Source: Metabacillus kandeliae (GTDB taxonomy: Bacteria; Bacillota; Bacilli; Bacillales; Bacillaceae). From it: DNA of 64,000 nt. The notes under the pieces were generated by a model, which made no database searches, was not told where the DNA came from, and worked only from the letters and a program-made list of their open reading frames with translations. Each line of letters starts with the position of its first letter. The stretch's first letter is position 1. The translations under genes and the position numbers were made by a program. The DNA lies in assembly GCF_021166585.1 (NCBI RefSeq), contig NZ_JAJOZE010000011.1, positions 1-64,000 on the forward strand, in the 5' to 3' direction. Below, in pieces: positions 1 to 8,353 of this stretch.

Positions 1-13
1 CTATTTTTTATAT

Positions 14-98
14 GCGGATGTGGCGGAATTGGCAGACGCGCTAGAATCAGGCTCTAGTGTCCGTTAAGGACGTGGGGGTTCAAGTCCCTTCATCCGCA
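14..98 (+). tRNA. tRNA-Leu (anticodon CAG)
   Basis: An 85-nt cloverleaf with a long variable arm, as expected for leucine tRNA. The acceptor arms GCGGATG and CATCCGC pair, with discriminator A at 98. The anticodon loop ATCAGGC reads CAG, decoding CUG. No CCA is encoded. It is the first of three tightly spaced tRNA genes, and more may lie to the left of the window. Confidence 0.97.
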
Positions 99-117
99 TC
101 TTTTCATTCTATTCCGA

Positions 118-189
118 GCGGAAGTAGTTCAGTGGTAGAACATCACCTTGCCAAGGTGGGGGTCGCGGGTTCGAATCCCGTCTTCCGCT
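118..189 (+). tRNA. tRNA-Gly (anticodon GCC)
   Basis: A 72-nt cloverleaf. The acceptor arms GCGGAAG and CTTCCGC pair and the anticodon loop TTGCCAA gives GCC. The T arm contains GGTTCGAATCC. It lies 19 nt after tRNA-Leu and 4 nt before tRNA-Ala, so the three are probably processed from one transcript. Confidence 0.97.
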
Positions 190-193
190 CCAT

Positions 194-266
194 GGGGCCT
201 TAGCTCAGCTGGGAGAGCGCCTGCTTTGCACGCAGGAGGTCAGCGGTTCGATCCCGCTAGGCTCCA
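194..266 (+). tRNA. tRNA-Ala (anticodon TGC)
   Basis: A 73-nt cloverleaf. The acceptor arms GGGGCCT and AGGCTCC pair with one wobble, the anticodon loop TTTGCAC gives TGC, and the discriminator is A266. It is the last tRNA before a terminator. Confidence 0.97.
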
Positions 267-277
267 TCTTTTAAAAA

Positions 278-306
278 AAGAGTCCTTTTATAGGGCTCTT
301 TTTTTT
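278..306 (+). terminator. Rho-independent terminator of the tRNA cluster
   Basis: The stem AAGAGTCC / GGGCTCTT (one G-U pair) is followed by a run of eight or more T. Confidence 0.85.
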
Positions 307-508
307 GTTGTTTTATATCACCATACAATAAAATCATATAAGGTTTGATGTTTATGCATTTCATCTCATTTCACTTCCCGCCGATTGCCTTTCGCATTAA
401 TCAATTAGCAGTTCCTTCCTAATGCCAACATAGCCTTTGATAAAATGATAAGCTTGCTAAAGATATATTCAGGAAAGTAAATTTATAAATATTGAAGGAG
501 GCACCGCT

Positions 509-1660
509 ATGAACATTCTAATCGCAATGGACTCTCTTAAAGGCAGTCTATCCTCAATTGAAGCTAATAAAGCATGTGAGGAAGGATTTTTGCAAGCTGA
601 CTCTCGCTTTAGGATAGAAACCGTTCCGGTAGCAGATGGAGGGGAAGGGACTGTAGAAGCGCTTGTCTATGCGGCAGATGGCCAGTTTTTTGAAGCAGAA
701 GTAACTGGGCCGCTCGGGAAAATAGTGAAGGCAAGGTACGGAATACTCGGAGGAGGCAGGACAGGAGTGATTGAAGCTGCTGAAGCTTGCGGGCTGCCTC
801 TTTTAAAAAGGGATGAACGGAATCCGATGGAAGCGACTGCCTTTGGTCTTGGCGAGCTGATTCATGAGGTCATTGAGAAAGGATGCACTGAAATTATTGT
901 AGGCCTTGGCGGGAGTGCAACCAATGATGCAGGAATTGGCATGCTTCAAGCGCTTGGGTACCGGTTTTTGGATGATAACGGCGAGGATGTCCGCTTTGGG
1001 GGGAAAGAGCTGATTCGCATCTCGGAAATTGATGACAGCGGAGTTTCAGAAAGGCTAAAAGACATTAAGTTTCGGGTAGCGTGCGATGTTACCAACCCAT
1101 TATACGGAATGCAGGGGGCTGCACATGTTTTTGCTCCTCAAAAAGGAGCGGATCCGGAAATGGTGCTGGAACTTGATAAAGGGCTGGAGCACTTTGCGCA
1201 GGCAGTCCTTTCCCAGCTGCAGATAAACCTGCAGGAGATAAGGGGTGCAGGGGCAGCAGGAGGCCTGGGAGCAGCATTCGCCGGGTTCTTGGACGCAGAA
1301 CTTGAGTCAGGCATTTCATTAATTTTAGAGCAGACAAAATTAAAGGAAAAACTATTAAAAACAGAACTTGTGATTACAGGGGAAGGCAAGCTTGACGGGC
1401 AGACGTCCATGGGAAAGGCACCGGCAGGGATTGCTCAGCTGGCAAAAGAAAAAAATATTCCAGTGATTGCTCTTGCCGGTGATGTTTCGGAAGGGGGAGC
1501 AGCACTTTACGAGGCAGGAGTGACAGCCTTTTTTTCTATAGTAAGCGGCCCTGTTGATCTTGAGACAGCCCTGGATCCAGAAGTAGCGCGTTCAAATATA
1601 AAAAGAGCAGCAGAACAAATCGGCAGAGTATGGCGGCTAAACAAGAGTGCAGGGCTGTAA
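509..1660 (+). CDS. glxK: Glycerate kinase (GlxK/GarK family)
   Basis: Phosphorylates D-glycerate with ATP, feeding glycerate into lower glycolysis; cytosolic. At 383 residues it has the usual family length. It starts with the typical MNILIAMDSLKGSLSS and carries the family segments PVADGGEGT (about residue 40) and VGLGGSATNDAGIGMLQALG (about residue 131). The ATG at 509 is preceded by GAAGGAGG at a good distance. It stands alone between the tRNA terminator and arginase. Whether the product is 2- or 3-phosphoglycerate cannot be told from sequence reading. Confidence 0.9.
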   Translation: MNILIAMDSLKGSLSSIEANKACEEGFLQADSRFRIETVPVADGGEGTVEALVYAADGQFFEAEVTGPLGKIVKARYGILGGGRTGVIEAAEACGLPLLKRDERNPMEATAFGLGELIHEVIEKGCTEIIVGLGGSATNDAGIGMLQALGYRFLDDNGEDVRFGGKELIRISEIDDSGVSERLKDIKFRVACDVTNPLYGMQGAAHVFAPQKGADPEMVLELDKGLEHFAQAVLSQLQINLQEIRGAGAAGGLGAAFAGFLDAELESGISLILEQTKLKEKLLKTELVITGEGKLDGQTSMGKAPAGIAQLAKEKNIPVIALAGDVSEGGAALYEAGVTAFFSIVSGPVDLETALDPEVARSNIKRAAEQIGRVWRLNKSAGL

Positions 1661-1764
1661 TGCCCTGCACTCTCTGTATGTTTATACATATTTTTGTCGA
1701 GTTGAGTCAAAGCCCTCAGAATAGTTAAAATTGTTATACAAAGGTAAGAGGAGGGTTTAGAAAT

Positions 1765-2667
1765 ATGACAACTAAAATTTCGATCATCGGTGTTCCGATG
1801 GATTTAGGGCAGACAAGGCGCGGGGTTGATATGGGGCCAAGTGCTATTCGTTATGCGGGGGCTGCAGAGCTTTTGGAAAGACTTGATTTTACGATTGAGG
1901 ACTTAGGCGACATTCAAATAGGGAAAAGGGAAAGAAACAGCGAAGAATTGAATCACAAGCTGAAAAATTTGAAAGCGGTCGCAGAAGCAAGCGAGCAGCT
2001 GGCAGCGAAAATTGACCATGTGATTGCAGACGGTTCTTTTCCGCTTGTATTCGGAGGAGACCACAGCATTGCAATTGGGACACTGGCAGGGGTAGCGAAG
2101 CATTATCAGAACCTCGGCGTCATCTGGTATGATGCCCATGGCGATTTAAATACAGAGGAAACTTCTCCATCAGGGAATATTCATGGCATGCCGCTCGCTG
2201 TCAGCCTTGGATGGGGTGATAAAACCCTTACGGAGATAGCGGGGGCGGGACCGAAAATCAAGCCTGAGAATGTTGTGATTATCGGGGCCCGCTCACTTGA
2301 TGAAGGAGAACGCGAGCTGATTAAAAAGCATGGCATCAAAGTATACACCATGCACGAAATAGACAGGCTCGGCATGACCGCTGTGATGGAGGATGCCATC
2401 CGCTATTTGAAGGACAAAACAGACGGTGTTCATCTGTCCCTGGACCTTGACGGGCTTGATCCGCTTGATGCTCCAGGTGTTGGAACCCCTGTTATCGGCG
2501 GCATCAGCTACAGGGAAAGCCATCTTGCCATGGAGATGCTTGCGGAAGCCGGCATTATTACTTCTGCTGAATTTGTTGAAGTGAATCCGATCTTGGATGA
2601 ACGGAACAAAACAGCAACTGTAGCCGTTGCTCTTATGGGTTCTCTTTTCGGAGAAAAACTGCTGTAA
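1765..2667 (+). CDS. rocF: Arginase
   Basis: Hydrolyses L-arginine to ornithine and urea with a binuclear manganese centre. The 300-residue protein shows all ureohydrolase metal-binding signatures in order: FGGDHSIA, WYDAHGDLNT, and SLDLDGLDP. The start MTTKISIIGVPMDLGQ follows a good GAGGAGGG site. In Bacillus subtilis rocF belongs to an arginine operon elsewhere; here it sits next to sigW, as in several other Bacillaceae. A terminator follows, so it is probably monocistronic. Confidence 0.95.
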   Translation: MTTKISIIGVPMDLGQTRRGVDMGPSAIRYAGAAELLERLDFTIEDLGDIQIGKRERNSEELNHKLKNLKAVAEASEQLAAKIDHVIADGSFPLVFGGDHSIAIGTLAGVAKHYQNLGVIWYDAHGDLNTEETSPSGNIHGMPLAVSLGWGDKTLTEIAGAGPKIKPENVVIIGARSLDEGERELIKKHGIKVYTMHEIDRLGMTAVMEDAIRYLKDKTDGVHLSLDLDGLDPLDAPGVGTPVIGGISYRESHLAMEMLAEAGIITSAEFVEVNPILDERNKTATVAVALMGSLFGEKLL

Positions 2668-2672
2668 TGAAT

Positions 2673-2705
2673 AAAAGCCTGGCTTTAAGCCAAGGCTTTT
2701 TGCTT
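2673..2705 (+). terminator. Terminator after rocF
   Basis: The hairpin AAAAGCCTGGCTT / AAGCCAAGGCTTTT (one bulge) is followed by T-rich sequence, just after the rocF stop. Confidence 0.85.
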
Positions 2706-2809
2706 TATATTGAAAATCTCCAGCATTTTCCGCCATTTCCTTCACAAAGGAGTAATAATTTCAGTCTCCGCCCCTCACCATAATTTGTTAAAATATTTCT
2801 ATAATACCT

Positions 2810-2835
2810 TGAAACTATTTTATATGAAAATCGTA
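2810..2835 (+). promoter_or_regulatory. Sigma-W autoregulatory promoter
   Basis: The -35 TGAAAC (2810-2815) and -10 CGTA (2832-2835) are separated by 16 bp. This matches the known sigma-W consensus and the position of the self-regulated sigW promoter of Bacillus subtilis. The sigW start codon lies 37 bp downstream. Confidence 0.92.
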
Positions 2836-2871
2836 TACAAACAGACCCGCTAAGAGATGAGGGCAATAAAA

Positions 2872-3435
2872 ATGGAAAATTTAGTTAAGGCTCGTATATT
2901 ACAGGTGAAAAAGGGCGACAAGAACGCATTTGCTGAAATTGTCAGCCTTTATAAAGACAAAATTTTTCTGCTGTGCTACAGGATGCTTGGAAATGTTCAC
3001 GAAGCAGAGGATATGGCACAGGAAGCTTTTATTAAAGCCTATATTAATCTTCATACATTTAAGATGGAAAAGAAATTCTCTACCTGGCTCTACCGGATCG
3101 CGACGAATCTGTCGATCGACAGGCTGAGGAAAAAGAAGCCTGACTTTTACTTGGACCAGGAAATTGCGGGTACAGAAGGGCTTACGATGTACTCTCAGGT
3201 TGCTGCAGACATTGCTCTTCCGGAGGATGAAGCAGAGTCGAGAGAGATGGCGTCAGCTATTCATAATGAAATTATGGCGCTTCCGGAAAAATACCGAAGT
3301 GCGATTATTTTAAAATACCTGGATGAACTGTCATTAAATGAAATCAGTGAAATTCTCAATATCCCGGTTGGAACCGTGAAAACAAGAATACACAGAGGAA
3401 GGGAAGCATTAAGAAAGAGGCTGAGGCATTTATGA
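2872..3435 (+). CDS. sigW: ECF RNA polymerase sigma factor SigW
   Basis: Extracytoplasmic-function sigma factor of the cell-envelope and antimicrobial stress response. The ATG at 2872 gives 187 residues, the length of the Bacillus subtilis protein. GATGAGGG stands 8 nt before it, whereas the in-frame ATG at 2857 overlaps that ribosome binding site and would leave almost no leader after the sigma-W promoter. Region 2 (YKDKIFLLCYRMLGNVHEAED, about residues 24-44) and region 4 (SLNEISEILNIPVGTVKTRIHRG, near the C-terminus) are intact. It is followed 16 nt later by its anti-sigma factor. Confidence 0.96.
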   Translation: MENLVKARILQVKKGDKNAFAEIVSLYKDKIFLLCYRMLGNVHEAEDMAQEAFIKAYINLHTFKMEKKFSTWLYRIATNLSIDRLRKKKPDFYLDQEIAGTEGLTMYSQVAADIALPEDEAESREMASAIHNEIMALPEKYRSAIILKYLDELSLNEISEILNIPVGTVKTRIHRGREALRKRLRHL

Positions 3436-3451
3436 TTGAGGTGAAGAAAAA

Positions 3452-4066
3452 GTGAGCTGCTTGAAAGAGATCGTTCCCCTTATGCATAAAGAACTGGATG
3501 AAGAGATTACCGAAGAGGAGAGAAAAACCCTTCACCGCCACTTGCGAAGCTGCGGGCCCTGTACCCTTCATTTTGCAGAATTGAAGAGGACGATCGCTCT
3601 AGTAGAATATGCCCGTTCTGCTTTTGCAGCTCCTGATAGCTTTACTCATACTGTGATGAGCGGTCTTCCACAACATAAAGAAAGAAGCGGGGCGGTGATC
3701 TGGCTGAAAAATCATCCGATTTTGTCAGCTGCTTCCCTGTTTCTCTTTTTCATGGCGGCAAGCTTTCTTTCAGCCTGGTCGGATGACCACCATTTCAGTG
3801 TAAGCAAGCAGCCGAATCTTTTAGTGAAAAACAAGGTTGTTACCGTTCCGGAAGGCGAAACAGTAAAAGGCGATGTGACGGTGAAAAATGGCATGCTGCG
3901 GATTGAAGGCACTGTTGACGGGAATGTAACGGTTATAAATGGCGAAGAATATAAAGCGTCAGCGGGCCGGGTTACCGGCAAAATGGAAGATGTAGACGAA
4001 CTTTTTGAATGGCTCTGGTACAGAATCAAGTCAGCGGAAAAAGAAACAGCAGCCATGTTTCATTAA
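3452..4066 (+). CDS. rsiW: Anti-sigma-W factor RsiW
   Basis: Single-pass membrane anti-sigma factor that holds SigW inactive until it is degraded by regulated intramembrane proteolysis. GTG start after GAGGTGAAG. The N-terminal zinc anti-sigma motif is visible as H30-x3-C34-x2-C37, and a membrane segment lies at about residues 87-108. The outer part (about residues 130-175) contains repeated short strands such as VKGDVTVKNG and VDGNVTVING, which look like a bactofilin-type beta solenoid. Length 204 residues. Cotranscribed with sigW. Confidence 0.93.
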   Translation: MSCLKEIVPLMHKELDEEITEEERKTLHRHLRSCGPCTLHFAELKRTIALVEYARSAFAAPDSFTHTVMSGLPQHKERSGAVIWLKNHPILSAASLFLFFMAASFLSAWSDDHHFSVSKQPNLLVKNKVVTVPEGETVKGDVTVKNGMLRIEGTVDGNVTVINGEEYKASAGRVTGKMEDVDELFEWLWYRIKSAEKETAAMFH

Positions 4067-4070
4067 GCAG

Positions 4071-4096
4071 AAAAGGCCTTTTCACCAGGCCTTTTT
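4071..4096 (+). terminator. Terminator after rsiW
   Basis: The hairpin AAAAGGCCT / AGGCCTTTTT ends in T residues, 5 nt after the rsiW stop. Confidence 0.85.
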
Positions 4097-4123
4097 CCGC
4101 ATTTCTATCCATCTCTGGAAATG

Positions 4124-4132
4124 TGCTATAAT
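4124..4132 (+). promoter_or_regulatory. Extended -10 promoter for cdaA-cdaR-glmM
   Basis: TGCTATAAT is a perfect extended -10 element 50 bp before the cdaA start. No good -35 hexamer is seen at 17-18 bp upstream, which is acceptable for extended -10 promoters. It lies directly after the rsiW terminator. Confidence 0.6.
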
Positions 4133-4181
4133 GGGGTAGTTGGTGAGAAATGAATTTATTTGAACTTATGGAGGAACGAGA

Positions 4182-4994
4182 ATGGCAACAGTATTTGAGG
4201 CGAACCCGATACTGCATTACCTCGTCAATGCCGTTGATATTCTCCTTGTTTGGTTCGTTATTTATAAATTGATAATGGTTATACGGGGAACCAAAGCCGT
4301 CCAGCTTCTAAAAGGAATAACGGTCATTGTACTCGTTAAATTCCTTAGCTCCACTCTTGGGCTTAATACCTTGAGCTGGTTAATGGACCAGGCGATAACA
4401 TGGGGTTTTCTGGCGATCATCATCATTTTTCAGCCTGAACTTCGGAGAGCATTGGAGCAGCTTGGCAGGGGAAGCCTCTTTTCCCGGAATGGGGTTCCTC
4501 AGGAGGAACTGCAGCAGCAAACCGTTGAAGCCATTGTGAAAGCAACCTCCTATATGGCGAAGCGGAGAATCGGTGCATTAATGACAATAGAAAAAGATAC
4601 CGGGATGAGCGATTACATAGAAACCGGTATACCAATGAACGCTAATGTGTCTTCTGAGCTGCTGATTAATATCTTTATTCCGAATACTCCTCTCCATGAC
4701 GGAGCGGTTATTCTGCAAAAAGGTCAGGTAGCGGCCGCAGCGTGCTATTTGCCGCTTTCGGAGAGTCCTTTTATTTCAAAGGATTTAGGTACCCGCCATC
4801 GAGCTGCAGTCGGCATCAGCGAGGTTACTGACAGCGTGACGATTGTCGTTTCAGAGGAAACAGGCAATGTCTCAGTAGCAATCAACGGCGAGCTGCATAA
4901 GGAATTGGATGATCAAGCGCTAAGAGAACTGTTAACAGAAGACAGTTCTTCTTCCTCAGCCCGCTGGCAATGGAGGAGGAAGAGAAATGGATAG
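4182..4994 (+). CDS. cdaA: Diadenylate cyclase CdaA
   Basis: Membrane-bound enzyme that makes cyclic di-AMP from two ATP; c-di-AMP controls potassium uptake and wall homeostasis. Three membrane helices occupy about residues 10-85, followed by a DisA_N catalytic domain with the DGA motif (173-175) and the RHR motif (205-207), both intact. ATG start after GGAGGAACG. Its stop overlaps the cdaR start by 8 bp, which indicates translational coupling with its regulator. Confidence 0.96.
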   Translation: MATVFEANPILHYLVNAVDILLVWFVIYKLIMVIRGTKAVQLLKGITVIVLVKFLSSTLGLNTLSWLMDQAITWGFLAIIIIFQPELRRALEQLGRGSLFSRNGVPQEELQQQTVEAIVKATSYMAKRRIGALMTIEKDTGMSDYIETGIPMNANVSSELLINIFIPNTPLHDGAVILQKGQVAAAACYLPLSESPFISKDLGTRHRAAVGISEVTDSVTIVVSEETGNVSVAINGELHKELDDQALRELLTEDSSSSSARWQWRRKRNG

Positions 4995-6324
4995 GTGGAT
5001 CAATAACAACTGGTTTGTCAGGATCATTGCGCTGTTCCTTGCACTCCTGCTGTACATATCTGCCCCTGAGAATACCAATCCGCTTGTGCCAAGAACCCAG
5101 CAGCAGGAAAGAGGCGAGGTTCAGCAGCAGAGCGGCAAAAGCGCAGACCCTGCATCCTATACAGAACGAGTGGTCACAGGCATCCCAATTAAAGCTGTAT
5201 ATGACGATGAACGCTATATTGTGTACAACCTTCCGAGTGAAACAGCCGTTACACTCAAAGGACCGATCAGCGATGTCACAAAATCGTCTGTGCAAAAGGA
5301 TTTTGAAGTGTATGCTGATCTTGAGGATTTAAAACAGGGAACTCATAAAATTAAGCTGAAATACAGAAATCTTAACCCTAACTTGAAAATGGATATGAAC
5401 CCTTCGGATGTTTCTGTCACGATTGAGAGAAAGGTTACGAAATCATTCCCTGTGCAGGTTGACATAGTGAATGCAGACCAGATCTCACCCGGCTATGAAG
5501 CAGGTACTCCTGCAGTAAAGCCAAAAACAGTCGAAGTAACCGGCCCTGAGCGGGACATTGAACGGATTGCAGAAGTAAAGGCAAGAGTGAATCTGCAAGG
5601 GGCAAAGGATGACATTTCTCAGACAGCCGATATTACGCTGTATGATAAAAATGGCAATATTGTTCCTGCAACAAAGGTTTCTCCATCATCTGTTTCCATT
5701 ACGGTACCGGTTTCCAGTCCTGGAAAACAGCTGCCGGTCAGCATCGTACAGAGCGGCACTCCTAAGGACGGAATTACCATTAAAGAGATAAAGGCTGAGA
5801 CGGATCAAATCACGGCATATGGTCCTGAAAAGGTACTGAGTGACCTGAAAAAGATTGATGATATTCCGCTTGATGTGAGCGGCATTACGGATAATGCAAC
5901 AGTAACGCTTGATGTACCGGTTCCTGACGGGGCCACTGAAGTTTACCCAAAGCAGATTAAGGTGAGGGTAACCGTTGACAAACAGCAGGCAGAAGGAGAC
6001 GTCCCGGCACAGGCAGAAAAACAGGAGACAAAGGTTTTAAAAGGCATCCCTATTAAAACAACAGGACTCGAGTCTGACAAAACGCTGGATTACATCAGTC
6101 CTTCTGTTGATGCCGAAGATATAACTGTAACAGGAACAGCAAGCGAGCTGAATAAAATATCCTCAGCCGATTTCAGTCTTTCCATTGACGCATCAGGACT
6201 TGAAGATGGTGATCATACAGTGAAAATCAATGCATCCGGACCTAAAACGGCATCCTGGAAGCTTTCCCAGGAAGAAGCGAAAATTCAAATATCTACACAG
6301 CAGACAGATTCTTCACAATCTTGA
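4987..6324 (+). CDS. cdaR: CdaA regulatory protein CdaR (YbbR domains)
   Basis: Membrane-anchored extracytoplasmic partner of CdaA. One N-terminal membrane helix (about residues 9-27) is followed by repeated YbbR-type beta domains, recognisable by recurring segments such as VTLKGPISDV, VEVTGPERDI and ITAYGPEKVL and by a last copy containing ITVTGTASEL. Length 445 residues. The ribosome binding site GGAGGAAGAGAA lies inside the end of cdaA. It precedes glmM by 27 nt, the conserved three-gene operon in Firmicutes. Confidence 0.94.
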   Translation: MDRWINNNWFVRIIALFLALLLYISAPENTNPLVPRTQQQERGEVQQQSGKSADPASYTERVVTGIPIKAVYDDERYIVYNLPSETAVTLKGPISDVTKSSVQKDFEVYADLEDLKQGTHKIKLKYRNLNPNLKMDMNPSDVSVTIERKVTKSFPVQVDIVNADQISPGYEAGTPAVKPKTVEVTGPERDIERIAEVKARVNLQGAKDDISQTADITLYDKNGNIVPATKVSPSSVSITVPVSSPGKQLPVSIVQSGTPKDGITIKEIKAETDQITAYGPEKVLSDLKKIDDIPLDVSGITDNATVTLDVPVPDGATEVYPKQIKVRVTVDKQQAEGDVPAQAEKQETKVLKGIPIKTTGLESDKTLDYISPSVDAEDITVTGTASELNKISSADFSLSIDASGLEDGDHTVKINASGPKTASWKLSQEEAKIQISTQQTDSSQS

Positions 6325-6351
6325 TGAACAGATAAAAGGAGCGATTCTAAA

Positions 6352-7698
6352 ATGGGCAAGTATTTTGGAACAGATGGAGTAAGAGGAGTGGCAAACAGCG
6401 AGCTGACACCTGAGCTGGCTTTTAAGATCGGACGCTTCGGCGGCTATGTGCTGACAAAGGACAAAGACCGTCCGAAAGTTATTATCGGCCGTGACACGCG
6501 CGTTTCAGGACATATGCTTGAGGGTGCGCTTGTTGCGGGTCTGCTTTCCATTGGAGCAGAGGTCATGCGTTTAGGCGTTATTTCTACTCCAGGAGTGTCC
6601 TACTTGACGAAGGCACTTGGCGCTCAGGCAGGCGTTATGATTTCAGCCTCTCACAACCCGGTTCAGGATAACGGCATTAAGTTCTTCGGCCCTGACGGCT
6701 TTAAGCTGTCTGACAGCCAGGAGCTTGAAATTGAAGGATTGATGGATCAAGAAGATGACGGTCTGCCAAGACCTGTCGGAAAAGACCTAGGCCAGGTGAA
6801 TGATTATTTTGAAGGCGGCCAGAAATACCTGCAGTTCCTTAAGCAGACAGTAGATGAAGATTTCACAGACATCCATGTTGCGCTCGACTGTGCACACGGT
6901 GCGACTTCATCTCTTGCGACACATTTATTCGCGGATCTTGAAGCGGATGTTTCCACAATGGGCACATCTCCAAACGGACTGAATATCAACGATGGAGTAG
7001 GCTCTACGCATCCTGAAGCACTCGCTGCCTTTCTGAAGGAAAAAGGAGCAGACGTCGGTCTTGCTTTTGACGGAGACGGCGACAGACTGATTGCAGTGGA
7101 TGAAAAAGGCGAGATCGTTGATGGCGATCAAATCATGTACATATGCGCAAAGCACTTGAAAGATCAGTCCCAGCTTAACCAGGATACTGTTGTTTCAACT
7201 GTGATGAGCAATCTTGGCTTCTATAAAGGACTTGAAGCAGCAGGCATCAAGAGCATTCAGACTGCTGTCGGCGACCGCTATGTAGTAGAAGAAATGAAGC
7301 AGAACCAGTACAATCTTGGCGGAGAGCAGTCAGGGCATATTATCTTCCTTGACTATAATACAACCGGTGACGGCCTTCTTACGGCTATTCAGCTGGTGAA
7401 TATTATGAAGGCAACAGGAAAGCCCCTGTCTGAGCTTGCAGGAGAAATGAAAAAATTCCCTCAGATCCTTGTTAATGTGAGAGTATCTGATAAATACCAT
7501 GTAACCGAAAATGAAAAAGTAAAAGCGGTTATTGAAGAGGTAGAGAAAGAAATGAACGGAGACGGACGCATTTTGGTTCGGCCTTCAGGCACAGAGCCTC
7601 TTGTAAGAGTAATGGCAGAAGCGCCGACAGAAGAGCAGTGCCGCGGCTATGTTGACCGGATCGCTGCTGTAGTAAAAGAAGAAATGGGAATTGAATAA
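6352..7698 (+). CDS. glmM: Phosphoglucosamine mutase
   Basis: Interconverts glucosamine-6-phosphate and glucosamine-1-phosphate on the way to UDP-GlcNAc. The phosphoserine loop ISASHNP has the active serine at residue 100. The metal-binding loop AFDGDGDR (about residue 239) and the C-terminal phosphate loop [10 protein letters not shown] are intact. Length 448 residues. It has its own AAAGGAG site. In some bacteria GlmM binds CdaA and limits c-di-AMP production, which fits the operon. Confidence 0.97.
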   Translation: MGKYFGTDGVRGVANSELTPELAFKIGRFGGYVLTKDKDRPKVIIGRDTRVSGHMLEGALVAGLLSIGAEVMRLGVISTPGVSYLTKALGAQAGVMISASHNPVQDNGIKFFGPDGFKLSDSQELEIEGLMDQEDDGLPRPVGKDLGQVNDYFEGGQKYLQFLKQTVDEDFTDIHVALDCAHGATSSLATHLFADLEADVSTMGTSPNGLNINDGVGSTHPEALAAFLKEKGADVGLAFDGDGDRLIAVDEKGEIVDGDQIMYICAKHLKDQSQLNQDTVVSTVMSNLGFYKGLEAAGIKSIQTAVGDRYVVEEMKQNQYNLGGEQSGHIIFLDYNTTGDGLLTAIQLVNIMKATGKPLSELAGEMKKFPQILVNVRVSDKYHVTENEKVKAVIEEVEKEMNGDGRILVRPSGTEPLVRVMAEAPTEEQCRGYVDRIAAVVKEEMGIE

Positions 7699-7709
7699 GT
7701 GGAAGCACA

Positions 7710-7744
7710 CAGAGCGGGCCTGTCCCGCTCTCTTCCTTTTTTAA
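7710..7744 (+). terminator. Terminator after glmM
   Basis: The hairpin AGAGCGGG-CCTG-TCCCGCTCT is followed by TCCTTTTTT. Confidence 0.9.
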
Positions 7745-8004
7745 ATGGGAATTATGGGAATTTCGCCCGTCCATTCTCCCTTTTTTAAAAGAAAAAGCAA
7801 GACCCTTTGCCAGGCAAAATGCCCCTTGCAAAGCAGTGCCGCGGCAGTACTTTAAAGATTTACACAAAATATAGGTTTAATCGGGATAAAAATCGGGAAT
7901 AAAACATCTTGTCCTTCCAGAAAGACAGGTTTCACGGAACTGGCTGCAGAAGCATATACTAACGGGACAGTGTGAAATCCTAGCTTTGTAAGGAAATATT
8001 ACGA

Positions 8005-8034
8005 TTGACGTTTTTCTTTGTTGTATTGTAAGAT
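8005..8034 (+). promoter_or_regulatory. Probable sigma-A promoter of glmS
   Basis: TTGACG (8005-8010) and TAAGAT (8029-8034) are spaced by 18 bp, about 60 bp before the ribozyme cleavage site. The 260 bp between the glmM terminator and this promoter contain only short inverted repeats (for example TGCCGCGGCA near 7840) and no convincing gene. Confidence 0.55.
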
Positions 8035-8084
8035 AAACCTTGTATTTCACATTAGTCAAATACAGAAAGGTGGACCCGAGGTTA

Positions 8085-8256
8085 CAGAGCTTCATAAAGC
8101 GCCTGGACTTTTACCCGAACGGAATGGGTTTAAGTTGACGAGGAGGAGGGTTATCGAATTTTCGGCGGATACCTCCCGGCTGAACGGTTACAGCCGCAAG
8201 TCCTTCCTTAAAACGCTGAGGCAACTCATCGTACAAAGGGAAGGTCATCAATCGAT
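8085..8256 (+). ncRNA. glmS ribozyme (self-cleaving riboswitch)
   Basis: Binds glucosamine-6-phosphate and cleaves the glmS messenger, lowering GlmS synthesis when product is plentiful. Conserved core pieces are seen in order: AAGCGCC at 8097-8103 (cleavage expected between A8098 and G8099), GTTGACGAGG at 8133-8142, TTATCGAATTTTCGGCGGAT at 8151-8170, CTCCCGG, CCGCAAG, and the late element CAAAGGGAAGGTCATCA near 8234-8250. The right boundary is approximate. Confidence 0.95.
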
Positions 8257-8353
8257 ACCAACTAATTAAACTAAACATGTGTGAGGGGACATGTGAAGGT
8301 CCCCGACTGTCGGTCTTCCTGTCCCCGTACACACTACTGGGAGGAACTTTATT

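Noticed and set aside
148-348. 66-codon frame through the tRNA genes
   Set aside because: It overlaps the tRNA-Gly and tRNA-Ala genes and the terminator.
2293-2745. 150-codon frame opposite rocF
   Set aside because: Antisense shadow including the rocF terminator; no supporting signals.
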